Shown here one piece after another: positions 49,198 to 58,526 of a stretch of DNA of 64,000 bases. The position numbers and the translations under genes were made by a program. The notes beneath the pieces are model-generated. The model was not told the DNA's origin. It made no database searches and saw only the letters and a program-made list of their open reading frames with translations. Origin of the DNA: Mycobacterium sp. 1274756.6. Lineage in GTDB: Bacteria; Actinomycetota; Actinomycetes; Mycobacteriales; Mycobacteriaceae. The stretch lies in assembly GCF_001668625.1 (NCBI RefSeq), contig NZ_LZLJ01000018.1, positions 1 to 64,000 on the forward strand, read 5' to 3'. Each line of letters opens with the position of its first letter. Position 1 is the first letter of the stretch.

Positions 49198-50619
49198 ATG
49201 ACCATCACCGCACCCGAGACAGTTGACGAGTCCGTGGACCCGCGCGACCCGCTGCTGCGGCTCTCCGCCTTCTTCGACGACGGCAGCATCGAGTTGCTGC
49301 ACGAGCGCGACCGCTCCGGGGTGCTGGCCGCGGCCGGCACCGTCAACGGAGTGCGCACCATCGCGTTCTGCACCGACGGCACCGTGATGGGCGGCGCGAT
49401 GGGTATCGAGGGCTGCCGCCACATCGTCGACGCCTACGACACCGCTATCGGCGAGCAGAGCCCGATCGTGGGTATCTGGCACTCCGGCGGGGCGCGACTG
49501 GCCGAGGGCGTCAAGGCGCTGCACGCGGTCGGGCTGGTGTTCGAGGCGATGATCCGGGCCTCCGGGTACATCCCGCAGATCTCGGTGGTGGTCGGGTTCG
49601 CCGCCGGGGGCGCCGCCTACGGTCCGGCGCTGACCGACGTGATCGTCATGGCGCCGGATTCGCGAGTCTTCGTGACCGGTCCCGACGTGGTGCGCAGCGT
49701 CACCGGTGAGGACGTCGACATGGCGTCCCTCGGCGGCCCGGACACCCACCACAAGAAGTCCGGGGTGTGCCACATCGTCGCCGACGACGAGGTCGACGCC
49801 TACGAGCGCGGCCGTCGGCTGGTCGGGCTGTTCTCCCAGCAGGGCCATTTCAACCGCTCCAAGGCGGAGGCCGAGGAGATCGACCTGCAGGCGCTGCTGC
49901 CGGAGTCGCCGCGGCGGGCCTACGAGGTGCGTCCCCTCGTCGACGCGCTGCTCGACGACGACACCCCCTTCGAGGAGTTCCAGGCCCGGTGGGCGCCGTC
50001 GATGGTGGTCGGCCTCGGCCGGCTCTCCGGGCGCACCGTCGGGGTGCTCGCCAACAACCCGCTGCGGCTGGGCGGGTGTCTGAACTCCGAGAGCGCGGAG
50101 AAGGCGGCGCGCTTCGTGCGGCTCTGCGACGCGTTCGGGATCCCGCTGGTGGTCATCGTCGACGTGCCGGGGTATCTGCCCGGCGTCGACCAGGAATGGG
50201 GCGGGGTGGTGCGCCGCGGCGCCAAGCTGCTGCACGCCTTCGGTGAGGCCTCCGTCCCGCGGGTGACCCTGGTGACCCGCAAGATCTACGGCGGGGCCTA
50301 CATCGCGATGAACTCCCGTTCGCTGGGCGCCACCAAGGTGTTCGCCTGGCCGGACGCCGAGGTCGCCGTGATGGGCGCCAAGGCCGCTGTCGGCATCCTG
50401 CACAAGCGCAAGCTGGCCGCCGCCCCCGAGGAGGAGCGGGAGGCGCTGCACGACGAGTTGGCCGCCGAGCACGAGCGCATCGCCGGCGGGGTGGACGCCG
50501 CGATCGACATCGGGGTGGTCGACGAGAAGATCGACCCGGCCCACACCCGCTCGAAGATCACCGAGGCGCTGGCCGAGGCGCCCGCCCGGCGCGGACGCCA
50601 CAAGAACATCCCGCTGTAG
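49198..50619 (+). CDS. accD6: Acetyl/propionyl-CoA carboxylase beta subunit AccD6
   Basis: Carboxyltransferase half of the acetyl-CoA carboxylase that supplies malonyl-CoA to FAS-II. 473 residues with the carboxyltransferase motifs GGARLAEGVKAL, VVGFAAGGAAYGPALTD and YGGAYIAMNSRSLGA. ATG at 49198 (MTITAPETVDE) chosen over in-frame upstream codons inside kasB. Last gene of the operon. Confidence 0.97.
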   Translation: MTITAPETVDESVDPRDPLLRLSAFFDDGSIELLHERDRSGVLAAAGTVNGVRTIAFCTDGTVMGGAMGIEGCRHIVDAYDTAIGEQSPIVGIWHSGGARLAEGVKALHAVGLVFEAMIRASGYIPQISVVVGFAAGGAAYGPALTDVIVMAPDSRVFVTGPDVVRSVTGEDVDMASLGGPDTHHKKSGVCHIVADDEVDAYERGRRLVGLFSQQGHFNRSKAEAEEIDLQALLPESPRRAYEVRPLVDALLDDDTPFEEFQARWAPSMVVGLGRLSGRTVGVLANNPLRLGGCLNSESAEKAARFVRLCDAFGIPLVVIVDVPGYLPGVDQEWGGVVRRGAKLLHAFGEASVPRVTLVTRKIYGGAYIAMNSRSLGATKVFAWPDAEVAVMGAKAAVGILHKRKLAAAPEEEREALHDELAAEHERIAGGVDAAIDIGVVDEKIDPAHTRSKITEALAEAPARRGRHKNIPL

Positions 50620-50632
50620 CGGTCCGCGGGCC

Positions 50633-50668
50633 GCGGGCGGTGCGCGGGTCGCGGGCGGTGCGCCGGTC
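50633..50668. repeat. 18-bp imperfect direct repeat
   Basis: Two adjacent copies of an 18-base unit starting GCGGGCGGTGCG (50633-50650 and 50651-50668) that differ at one base. They lie just after the accD6 stop. No function evident. Confidence 0.7.
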
Positions 50669-50702
50669 GCGCCGAGCGTGCGTCGCGTAGCCCCGCGCCC
50701 AA

Positions 50703-50750
50703 CGTGCACGCACTGCGAAAAATCGCGCCGGATCTCGCAGTGGGTGCACG
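50703..50750. terminator. Candidate bidirectional terminator (long inverted repeat)
   Basis: Arms 50703-50718 and 50735-50750 pair over 16 bases with a single mismatch, around a 16-base loop. It lies between convergent accD6 and the SDR gene. There is no U-tract, as is common in mycobacterial terminators, so the termination role is an inference from position; it could also be a dispersed repeat. Confidence 0.5.
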
Positions 50751-50774
50751 CTGGACGAGGCGAGCCAGCGAGCC

Positions 50775-50813
50775 GGGCTAGCCGGCTGGGCTAGCGGGCT
50801 GGGCTAGCGGGTC
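50775..50813. repeat. Three 13-bp tandem repeats
   Basis: Three consecutive units beginning GGGCTAG with a period of 13 bases. The last unit covers the TAG stop of the minus-strand SDR gene, and each earlier unit repeats a TAG triplet on that strand. Confidence 0.7.
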
Positions 50814-51553
50814 GTGTAGCCGCCGTTGGCGAACAGGGTCTGCCCGGTGATCCAATGCCCGTCGCCGAGCAGGAACACCACCAGCGGCGCGATGTCCTCG
50901 ATCTCGGTCAGCCGGTTGCCCATCCCCTGCGACTTGTGGAACTCCACCCGTTCGGGGGTTTCCTGCGGGTAGAAGAACGGAGTGTCCATCGGCCCGGGTG
51001 CGACGCTGTTGACGTTGATGCCCCGAGTCCCGAATTCCTTGGCGGCTGCCCGGGTGAAGTGCTCCACCGGGCTCTTGGACCCGGCGTAGGTGGAGTAGCC
51101 GTCGGTGAACGCCGCGAGCAGTGCGGTCACGATCGTGACGACCGATCCGTTGTCGGCCAACCGCTTGCCCGCCTCCTGCAAGAAGAAGTAGGCGGCCTTG
51201 GCGTTGATGTCGAACATCGAATCGTATTCGGCTTCGGTGGTTTCCAGGATCGGCTTGCGCAGCACCTTGCCGACGGTGTTGACCGCGAAGTCCACGCTGC
51301 CGAAGGCTTCGGTCGCGGTGTCGAACAGCGCTGTCACGTTGGCGGGCTTGGTGAGGTCACCCGAGGCGGTGATCGCTTTGACACCGGCGTCCCGGACCGC
51401 GGCGGCGGTCTTCTCGGCGTCGGCTTCGCTGCTCGGGCTGTGGTAGTGCACGGCGACGTTGACGCCCCGTTCGGCGAGCGTGGTGCTGATCAGTCCGCCC
51501 AGGTTCTTGGCGCCCGCGGCCACCACCGCGGATTTTCCGGCCAGGTCCGTCAT
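50804..51553 (-). CDS. Short-chain dehydrogenase/reductase
   Basis: 249 residues, classical SDR. The N-terminal cofactor motif is VVAAGAKNLGGLIS (Gly pattern slightly atypical), the active-site pair Tyr/Lys is in YSTYAGSKSPVEHF, and the NSVAPGPMDTPFF and C-terminal WITGQTLFANGGYT are typical. Reduces or oxidises a small carbonyl/alcohol, probably with NADP(H). Divergent from a LysR gene and likely controlled by it. Confidence 0.92.
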   Translation of the reverse strand: MTDLAGKSAVVAAGAKNLGGLISTTLAERGVNVAVHYHSPSSEADAEKTAAAVRDAGVKAITASGDLTKPANVTALFDTATEAFGSVDFAVNTVGKVLRKPILETTEAEYDSMFDINAKAAYFFLQEAGKRLADNGSVVTIVTALLAAFTDGYSTYAGSKSPVEHFTRAAAKEFGTRGINVNSVAPGPMDTPFFYPQETPERVEFHKSQGMGNRLTEIEDIAPLVVFLLGDGHWITGQTLFANGGYTTR

Positions 51554-51662
51554 CGCGGGGTCCCTCCTTCACTTCTGTTTTCGACGCCGCTCTGCGCCGC
51601 CCTGTGCTGCCGAAGCTACGCCCGCTCTGCACAAATGAACAACACATAACGACGCGCTATCA

Positions 51663-51677
51663 ACAAATAACGTTTGT
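51663..51677. promoter_or_regulatory. Possible LysR operator (short palindrome)
   Basis: ACAAATAACGTTTGT in the 140-base gap between the divergent SDR and LysR genes has inverted ACAAA/TTTGT arms and fits the loose T-N11-A type of LysR box. It lies close to the LysR start, as expected for autoregulation. Weak evidence. Confidence 0.35.
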
Positions 51678-51693
51678 GGATAGTCTGGGCGGC

Positions 51694-52605
51694 ATGCCGG
51701 ACGTGCCTGCCCTCGCCCCTGACCTGCGTCGGTTGGGTTACTTCGTCACGGTCGTGGACGCCGGCGGGTTCACCGCGGCCGCCGCCGGGCTGCATCTGAG
51801 CCAGCAGGCCCTCTCCAGCGCGATCCGGCAGTTGGAGAAGGAGATGGGCACCACGCTGCTGGCGCGTAGCGGGCGACGGATCGCGTTGACCAGCGCAGGC
51901 CAAACTCTGTACGACGAGGGACGCATTCTGCTGGCCGCCGCGGACACCGTCACCCGACATACCCGGGCGGCCGCGAACTCACAGCCCGACCGGTTCGTCG
52001 TCGGGCACTCCCCCGCGATCAGCAGCGCCGACGTCTATACCGTGCTCGCGCCGGCCATCACGGCCTCCCCGGACACCTCCTTCACGGTGATGCAGCTCTT
52101 CCCCGACCGGCTGGTCGACGGGGTGCGCGACGGCAGCGTGCAGCTGGGGCTGCGCCGCGGGGTGGCGCCACAAGAGCGGTTGGCCACCGCGATCGCCGGC
52201 TATGACCGGATTCGCATCGCCGTGCGCAGCGATCATCCGCTGGCCGCCCGCCCGCGCATCGACATCGCCGAACTGGCCGACACCCCGATCGCGCTGTGGG
52301 CACCGCCGGGCGCCTCCTTCTACAGCGATTTCCTGGTCAACGCCTGCCGGCGGGCCGGGTTCGAGCTCCAATACCGGGTCAGCCGGGTCCAGGGGTGCCC
52401 GCCGGAGGTCGCCGCGCTCACCGAGGACGCCGCCGCCTTCGTCACCGCCCCGGCGGGCCCGGCGGTCGGCGGGGCGGTCACCGTCGTCGAACTCGACGGC
52501 CCTCTGCTGGTGCCGATCCAAGCACTGTGGCAGCCGCATACCCGCTCGGCGGTGCGGGATCTGATCCTGACCGAACCGGGCGCCAGCGGTTTGGCGCAGG
52601 CTTGA
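51694..52605 (+). CDS. LysR family transcriptional regulator
   Basis: 303 residues. N-terminal winged HTH (about 9-67) with FVTVVDAGGFTAAAAGLHLSQ and an LSSAIRQLEKEMG recognition helix, followed by the periplasmic-binding-like effector domain. Start MPDVPALAPDL at 51694. Probable regulator of the divergent SDR gene and perhaps of the FAD monooxygenase just downstream on the other strand. Confidence 0.92.
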   Translation: MPDVPALAPDLRRLGYFVTVVDAGGFTAAAAGLHLSQQALSSAIRQLEKEMGTTLLARSGRRIALTSAGQTLYDEGRILLAAADTVTRHTRAAANSQPDRFVVGHSPAISSADVYTVLAPAITASPDTSFTVMQLFPDRLVDGVRDGSVQLGLRRGVAPQERLATAIAGYDRIRIAVRSDHPLAARPRIDIAELADTPIALWAPPGASFYSDFLVNACRRAGFELQYRVSRVQGCPPEVAALTEDAAAFVTAPAGPAVGGAVTVVELDGPLLVPIQALWQPHTRSAVRDLILTEPGASGLAQA

Positions 52606-52630
52606 TCGCAGTGCCGAATTCAGTCCCTGC

Positions 52631-54232
52631 TCATTCCCGGCCGAGAATCTGACACAACACCCGCCTGAGGTCGGTTTCCGGTGCGCGCGGCAAGGCTTCG
52701 GCGCGCCAGGCGACGAAGTCATCCGGGCGAACGAGCAGCGCGGCATCGGGCCCCAGGCCGGTCAGTTCGGTCCAACGGCGCGCGTCCTCCGCACCGATGA
52801 CACGCACGTCGATCGCGACACCCAACGCCGCGGATATCCGCGCGGCCGCGCTCGTCCATGCCCTGCCTGCCGGCCCGGTGAACACCGTGAAGCCGGGCCC
52901 GACCAGGTCCAGAGTGGAGAGCCGCCCTCCGTCGTGCCGCACCCAGATATGCGGGACTCGGGTGCCGGGTTGTCCCCGCAGTTCCGCCACCAGTTGCACG
53001 GTGTCGGGGCCGGCTGGTGCCGGGTCATCGGTCACCACCGCTGCCGAGCGGTACCGGTAGCCGGCCAACAGCGCGAACATCGGCGCCTCTTCGGCCACCC
53101 GCAGCCGTGGGCGGTTGTCCTCCAACCGCAGGAAGTCCAACGCCGGACCCGTCAGCGACTGGCGGGCATTGAAGCGCCCGACCGGGTGCCGCTCGGTGTG
53201 GTAGGTAGCCAGTAGGGCGGGCTCGGCAGTTCCGGCTATGACGGCGGCCAGCTTCCACGCCAAGTTGTGCGCGCTCTGGATGGCGGTGTTGGCGCCGCCG
53301 GTCTTGAACGGCGGCATGGTGTGGGCCGAGTCGCCGACGAGAAAGACCCGGCCGCTTTGAAATTGGTCTGCGACCTGCTCGTAGGGCTGCCACGGCGCGA
53401 CATCGATGACGTCGACGTCGATCGGCTCGCCGACCGCTTTGATGAGCAGGTCGCGGCAGTACCGCGGAGTGAACTGTGCGGCCGCCTCCCCGCTGCCCGG
53501 AAAGTACGTGGTGATGAACATGCCGAGGCCGTCGCGGACCGGCAGAAAGATGCCGTCGACCTCCGGGTTCTTGATCTGCACGGCGTCACCGTCGCCGAGC
53601 TGCGGGACGAATCGCCGCCACGGGGCACGAAAGTAGATGAACACCACATAGATCGGCAGCGCCCCGTAGCCGGCGGTCGCCACACCGAGCGCGTTGCGGA
53701 CCGGACTGTGGACGCCGTCGGCAGCGACGAGGTAATCGGCACGCACCGTCTGTGATGTGCCCGAATCACGGTCCCGCACTAGGGCGGTGACGCCGCGGTC
53801 GTCCTGTTCGAACGAGGACAGTTCGGTGTTGTAGTGCACCTGACTGCCGTGGCCCCGGATGTGGTCCAGCAAGATCGGTTCGAATGCGCTCTGTGGGCAG
53901 TACTGCCCGGCGGGCTCGGGGCTCAGTTTGTCGAACGGCGCGAAGATCTCGTCGATGTCGATCGCCCGCTCGGCGTCGTCGCGGTTCAGTGCTGACTTGG
54001 TGATCATCTCGCTGACGCCCGCGGCCACCGCGTGCACCTCGTCGGCGACGCCCAGACCGCGCAGGATCTCCAGGCTGCGAAAGCTCAAGTTGCGCGCTTT
54101 CGGGTAGATGAACACTTCGCGCCGCCTCTCGACCAGCAGCGAGCGGACTCCGTGCCGGGCGAGCAGCGCCGCGGTGGCCAGCCCGGCCGCGCCGGCACCG
54201 ACGATCAGTACCGGCACCCGCTTGATCGTCAT
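52631..54232 (-). CDS. FAD-dependent aromatic monooxygenase (PheA/TfdB type)
   Basis: 533 residues. GxGxxG FAD site VGAGAAGLATAALLARHG (residues 11-28), the second FAD motif VFLVGDSAHTMPPFKTGGAN, and a thioredoxin-like C-terminal domain. Hydroxylates aromatic or polyketide-like substrates using NAD(P)H. Forms an accessory block with the SDR and LysR genes between accD6 and glpD1. Confidence 0.9.
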   Translation of the reverse strand: MTIKRVPVLIVGAGAAGLATAALLARHGVRSLLVERRREVFIYPKARNLSFRSLEILRGLGVADEVHAVAAGVSEMITKSALNRDDAERAIDIDEIFAPFDKLSPEPAGQYCPQSAFEPILLDHIRGHGSQVHYNTELSSFEQDDRGVTALVRDRDSGTSQTVRADYLVAADGVHSPVRNALGVATAGYGALPIYVVFIYFRAPWRRFVPQLGDGDAVQIKNPEVDGIFLPVRDGLGMFITTYFPGSGEAAAQFTPRYCRDLLIKAVGEPIDVDVIDVAPWQPYEQVADQFQSGRVFLVGDSAHTMPPFKTGGANTAIQSAHNLAWKLAAVIAGTAEPALLATYHTERHPVGRFNARQSLTGPALDFLRLEDNRPRLRVAEEAPMFALLAGYRYRSAAVVTDDPAPAGPDTVQLVAELRGQPGTRVPHIWVRHDGGRLSTLDLVGPGFTVFTGPAGRAWTSAAARISAALGVAIDVRVIGAEDARRWTELTGLGPDAALLVRPDDFVAWRAEALPRAPETDLRRVLCQILGRE

Positions 54233-54375
54233 CGCCGTCTCCGTTCGATACGGAACTCACCAGTTCCGTATGACCACGGTGGCACCGTTCGGCCGCGCCC
54301 GCAGCGGATCGGCTGGGCGTTTTCGGCTGCCTCCGCCGTCCTCGGCGATACCGGATCTGATCCTGCGTTGACGGG

Positions 54376-55893
54376 TCAGCCCACGAACTGCTCGGCCACC
54401 CCGATCACCCGCTCCCGGTCGGCGGGCACCAACCCGATGCGGGTTCGGCGGTCCACGATGTCGGCGACGGTGAGCGCGCCCTCGTGGCTCACCGCGTACT
54501 CGAACTCCGCGCGCAGCACGTCGATCCCCGCGGCCACCGGTTCGGTCGGCCGCGAACAGGTCGCGGCAGCCAGCACCGCCGGCGCCTCGGCACCGAACCG
54601 GGCGACCAACGCCCGGGGCAGTCCGCCGGGCACCCGTTCCAGGCCGGTGGCGCCCACCAGCGGGAGGTCCTGGGTCCGGCACGGCCCGGCCCGCAGCCCG
54701 CGCAGCGTGACCGCCCGGTCGAGGGTGTCCTGGGCCATGTAGCGGTACTCGGTGAGTTTGCCGCCGATGACGCTGATGACCCCGGAGTCAGCCTCGATGA
54801 CCGCATGGTCGCGGGAGATGTCGGCGCTGCGGCCCTCCCCCGCATCGACCAGCGGCCGCAGCCCGGCATAGGAGCCGATCACGTCGTCGGCGGTCAACGC
54901 CGCACCCAGGGCGGTGTTGACCACGCTGAGCAGGAACTCGATCTCTCCCGACGTCGGTTGCGGCACATCGGGAATCGGACCCGGCGCCTCCTCGTCGGTC
55001 AGCCCCAGATACACCCGGCCGAGTTGTTGGGGCATGGCGAAGACGAAGCGGTTCAGCTCGCCGGGGATCGGCACCGTCAGCGCCGCGGCGGGGTTGCCGA
55101 AGGCGGCGGCGTCGAAGACCAGGTGGGTGCCGCGGCTGGGCCGCAACCGCAGCCCGGTGTCGATCTCGCCGGCCCACACCCCGGTCGCATTGATCACCGC
55201 GTGCGCGCGCACCTCGAACGTCTCGCCGGTTCGGGTGTCGGTGAGCCGCGCCGAACGCCCGGTCGCTTCCGACGCGGCCACATAGGTGAGGATCTTCGCA
55301 CCCAGCCCGGCCGCGGTGCGGGCCACCGCTAAGACCAGCCGGGCGTCGTCGACCAGCTGCCCGTCGTGGGCCAGCAGGCCACCGTCGAGACCGTCGCGGC
55401 GCACGGTGGGCGCCAGCGCCACGGCCCGCTCCGCGCCGATGCGCCGCGACCGGGGCAACACCGACGGGGGCGTGCCGGCCAGCCGGCGCAGCACATCCCC
55501 GGCGAGGAAACCGGCGCGCACCAGCGCCCGGTCCCGCCGGCGCATCGAGGCCAGCAGCGGCACCAACTGCGGCATTGCGTGCACCAGATGCGGGGCGGTG
55601 CGGGTCATCAGGATGCCGCGTTCGACCGCGCTGCGCCGCGCGATGCCGACGTTGCCGGTGGCCAGGTAGCGCAGGCCCCCGTGCACCAGCTTGGAGCTCC
55701 ACCGGCTGGTGCCGAACGCCAGGTCGTGCTTCTCCACCAGCGCCACGCTCAACCCGCGTGCGGCCGCATCCAGCGCGATCCCCACTCCGGTGATGCCGCC
55801 GCCGATGACCAGGACATCGACTGCGGGGCCGTCGGCCAGCGCGGACAGCTCCGCGGCGCGCCGTACCGCGGTCAAGGCGGTGGCATCGGACAT
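54376..55893 (-). CDS. glpD1: Glycerol-3-phosphate dehydrogenase (FAD)
   Basis: Oxidises glycerol-3-phosphate to dihydroxyacetone phosphate and passes electrons to quinone. 505 residues. FAD motif DVLVIGGGITGVGIALDAAARG, the family segment GTSRWSSKLVHGGLRYL, and SAITGVWA-type INATGVWAGE. ATG at 55893 (MSDATALTAV). Divergent, 42 bases from the FAD oxidase gene. Confidence 0.95.
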   Translation of the reverse strand: MSDATALTAVRRAAELSALADGPAVDVLVIGGGITGVGIALDAAARGLSVALVEKHDLAFGTSRWSSKLVHGGLRYLATGNVGIARRSAVERGILMTRTAPHLVHAMPQLVPLLASMRRRDRALVRAGFLAGDVLRRLAGTPPSVLPRSRRIGAERAVALAPTVRRDGLDGGLLAHDGQLVDDARLVLAVARTAAGLGAKILTYVAASEATGRSARLTDTRTGETFEVRAHAVINATGVWAGEIDTGLRLRPSRGTHLVFDAAAFGNPAAALTVPIPGELNRFVFAMPQQLGRVYLGLTDEEAPGPIPDVPQPTSGEIEFLLSVVNTALGAALTADDVIGSYAGLRPLVDAGEGRSADISRDHAVIEADSGVISVIGGKLTEYRYMAQDTLDRAVTLRGLRAGPCRTQDLPLVGATGLERVPGGLPRALVARFGAEAPAVLAAATCSRPTEPVAAGIDVLRAEFEYAVSHEGALTVADIVDRRTRIGLVPADRERVIGVAEQFVG

Positions 55894-55935
55894 CACGGGT
55901 ATCCGTTCGGTCGCTGGGTGGCCATACTGTAAGCC

Positions 55936-57555
55936 ATGACGGCAGCCGACGACGATGCCCACCTGCGCCCGCCGATGAAGTGGAACGCCTGGGGCGACCC
56001 GGCTGCTGCCACCCCGCTCTCCGAGAGCATCCGCGGACTGCTCAAACAGGCTCTCGGCGTGGAGGATTCGCCTACCACCGCGCCCGACGCCGGGGAGGCG
56101 CGGCTGACCGCTTCGGCGCTCACCGACGCTCACCGCACCGGCCTTTCCGGCATCGTCGGCGACCGCTATTGCCGCACCGACGATCACAGCCGGCTGCTGT
56201 ACGCCGGCGGCAAGTCCACCCTGGACCTGTTGCGCCGCCGCAGCACCGAAGCGCAGGACGCCCCCGACGCGGTGCTGCTGCCCGGCGCCGAGGACGAGAT
56301 CGCCGCGATCCTCGACTACTGCGGCCGCAACCGGATCGCGGTCGTGCCGTTCGGCGGCGGCACCAGCGTGGTGGGCGGTCTGGATCCGCTGCGCGGTGCG
56401 TTCACCGCGGTGGTGTCGCTGGATCTGCGGCGCTTCGACCGGTTGCTGGAACTCGACGAAATCTCCGGGGAAGCCGAACTGGAGGCCGGGGTGACCGGGC
56501 CGGCGGCCGAGGATCTGCTCGGCGCGCAGGGCTTTTCGCTCGGGCATTTCCCGCAGAGCTTCCAGTTCGCCACCATCGGCGGGTTTGCCGCCACCCGGTC
56601 CTCGGGGCAGAACTCGGCCGGCTACGGACGTTTCGACGACATGGTGTGCGGCCTGCGGGTGATCACCCCCGCCGGGGCGTTGGAGGTGGGCCGTGCCCCG
56701 GCCTCGGCGGCCGGACCGGATCTGCGCCAGCTCATGCTGGGTTCGGAAGGGCTGTTCGGGGTGATCACCCGGGTGCGGGTGCGGGTGCATCCCGTCCCGG
56801 CCAGCAGCCGCTATCAAGCGTGGTCGTTTCCCGATTTCGCCACCGGCACCGAAGCGCTGCGGGCGGTGACCCAGACCGGTACCGGGCCGACGGTGATCCG
56901 GCTCTCCGACGAGGTCGAGACCGGGATCAACCTGGCCACCACCGAGTCCATCGGTGAGGAGAGCATCACCGGCGGCTGCCTGGCCATCACCGTGTTCGAG
57001 GGCTCGGCCGAACACACCGCGAGCCGGCAGGCCGAAACCGCCGCGCTGCTCACCGCCCACGGCGGCACGTCGCTGGGCGAGGGGCCGGCCCGGTCCTGGG
57101 AGCACGGTCGGTTCGGGGCGCCCTACCTGCGCGATTCTCTGTTGGCGGCCGGGGCGCTGGCCGAGACGCTCGAGACCGCGACCCGCTGGTCCAACCTGGC
57201 CGCGCTCAAGACCGCGGTCACCGACGCGCTCACCGCCTCCCTGACCGCAAGTGGCACCGCAGCGCTGGTGATGTGCCACGTCTCCCACGTCTACCCCACC
57301 GGCGCGTCGCTGTACTTCACCGTGGTCGCCGCCCAGCGCGGTGACCCGATCGCGCAGTGGCGTGCGGCCAAAACGGCGGCCTCCGAGGCGATCATGGCGA
57401 ACGGCGGGACGATCACCCACCACCACGCCGTCGGCGCCGATCACCGGCCCTGGCTGCACCGCGAGGTCGGCGATCTGGGAATCGAGGTGCTGCGGGCGGT
57501 GAAGGCGGTGCTCGACCCGGCCGGAATTCTCAACCCGGGCAAGCTGATCCCGTGA
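55936..57555 (+). CDS. FAD-binding oxidase, alkyldihydroxyacetonephosphate-synthase-like (Rv2251-like)
   Basis: 539 residues. The PCMH-type FAD domain with VVPFGGGTSVVGGLDPL and GGFAATRSSGQNSAGYGRFDD (residues about 135-260) is followed by an FAD-oxidase C-terminal domain ending PWLHREVGDLGIEVLRAVKAVLDPAGILNPGKLIP-like, the alkylglycerone-phosphate synthase signature. Could make an ether lipid precursor from acyl-DHAP; the reaction is inferred from family. The stop overlaps the lipid kinase start, so both act in lipid metabolism. Confidence 0.88.
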   Translation: MTAADDDAHLRPPMKWNAWGDPAAATPLSESIRGLLKQALGVEDSPTTAPDAGEARLTASALTDAHRTGLSGIVGDRYCRTDDHSRLLYAGGKSTLDLLRRRSTEAQDAPDAVLLPGAEDEIAAILDYCGRNRIAVVPFGGGTSVVGGLDPLRGAFTAVVSLDLRRFDRLLELDEISGEAELEAGVTGPAAEDLLGAQGFSLGHFPQSFQFATIGGFAATRSSGQNSAGYGRFDDMVCGLRVITPAGALEVGRAPASAAGPDLRQLMLGSEGLFGVITRVRVRVHPVPASSRYQAWSFPDFATGTEALRAVTQTGTGPTVIRLSDEVETGINLATTESIGEESITGGCLAITVFEGSAEHTASRQAETAALLTAHGGTSLGEGPARSWEHGRFGAPYLRDSLLAAGALAETLETATRWSNLAALKTAVTDALTASLTASGTAALVMCHVSHVYPTGASLYFTVVAAQRGDPIAQWRAAKTAASEAIMANGGTITHHHAVGADHRPWLHREVGDLGIEVLRAVKAVLDPAGILNPGKLIP

Positions 57556-58460
57556 CCGAGCGCCGCATCGAACGGGTGACGATACTGGCCAATCCCGCCG
57601 CGGGGCACGGCAACGCCGCCGGTACCGCCGAGCGGGCGGTCGCCCGCCTGCAGCAGCGCGGTGTGGACGTGACGGTGGTGGTGGGTCGCGACGCCGCCCA
57701 CGCGCGGCGCCTGGTCAACGACGCGCTCGCCGCGGGCACCGATGCACTGGTGGTGGTCGGCGGCGACGGGGCGATCGCGCTGGCGTTACAGACGCTGGCC
57801 CGCTCGGCGGTGCCGCTCGGCGTCATCCCGGCCGGCACCGGCAACGACCATGCCCGCGAATACGGGTTGCCCACCACCGATCCGGCCGCGGCCGCCGACA
57901 TCGTGGCCGACGGCTGGACCGACACCGTCGACCTGGGCCGCATCGACCACGCCGGCGGTACGTCCTGGTTCGGCACGGTGATGGCGGCCGGGTTCGATTC
58001 CCTGGTCAGCGACCGCACCAATCGGATGCGCTGGCCGCGCGGCCGGATGCGCTACAACCTCGCGATTCTGGCGGAGCTGTCCCGGCTGCGCCCGCTGCCG
58101 TTCCGGCTGGCGTTCGACGGCGGCGAGCCGGTGAGCGCCGAGCTGACTCTGGCCGCGGTCGGCAACACCCGCAGCTACGGCGGCGGGATGCTGATCTGCC
58201 CTGACGCCGATCCGCGCGACGGGCTGCTCGACGTCACGATGGTGCGCTCGGGATCCCGCACCAAGCTGTTGCGCCTGTTTCCCACCGTCTACAAGGGCAC
58301 CCACGTCGACCTCGACGAGGTGAGCACCGCGCGGGCCGCCTCGATCCGAGTCGACTGCACCGGCATCAACGCCTACGCCGACGGCGACTACGTCTGCCCG
58401 CTGCCGGTGACGGTGTCGGCGGTCAGCGGCGCGCTGCAGATTCTGCGCCGCCGCGAGTGA
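57552..58460 (+). CDS. Diacylglycerol kinase-family lipid kinase (Rv2252-like)
   Basis: 302 residues. N-terminal lipid-kinase catalytic domain with ILANPAAGHGNA, VVGGDGAIALAL (the GGDG motif) and VIPAGTGNDHAREYG. GTG start overlaps the upstream stop. M. tuberculosis Rv2252 phosphorylates diacylglycerol and is involved in phosphatidylinositol mannoside synthesis. Confidence 0.93.
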   Translation: MTERRIERVTILANPAAGHGNAAGTAERAVARLQQRGVDVTVVVGRDAAHARRLVNDALAAGTDALVVVGGDGAIALALQTLARSAVPLGVIPAGTGNDHAREYGLPTTDPAAAADIVADGWTDTVDLGRIDHAGGTSWFGTVMAAGFDSLVSDRTNRMRWPRGRMRYNLAILAELSRLRPLPFRLAFDGGEPVSAELTLAAVGNTRSYGGGMLICPDADPRDGLLDVTMVRSGSRTKLLRLFPTVYKGTHVDLDEVSTARAASIRVDCTGINAYADGDYVCPLPVTVSAVSGALQILRRRE

Positions 58461-58526
58461 AGAACGACGGAGCCCGTCGGCGCCCGGTTTCGCCGTCAGG
58501 CTTCATTCGCGGGCGCAGCTGCCCCC

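Noticed and set aside
54376..57459. 1027-codon minus-strand frame extending glpD1 upstream
   Set aside because: The first half is antisense to the FAD oxidase gene; the true glpD1 start at 55893 matches the family.
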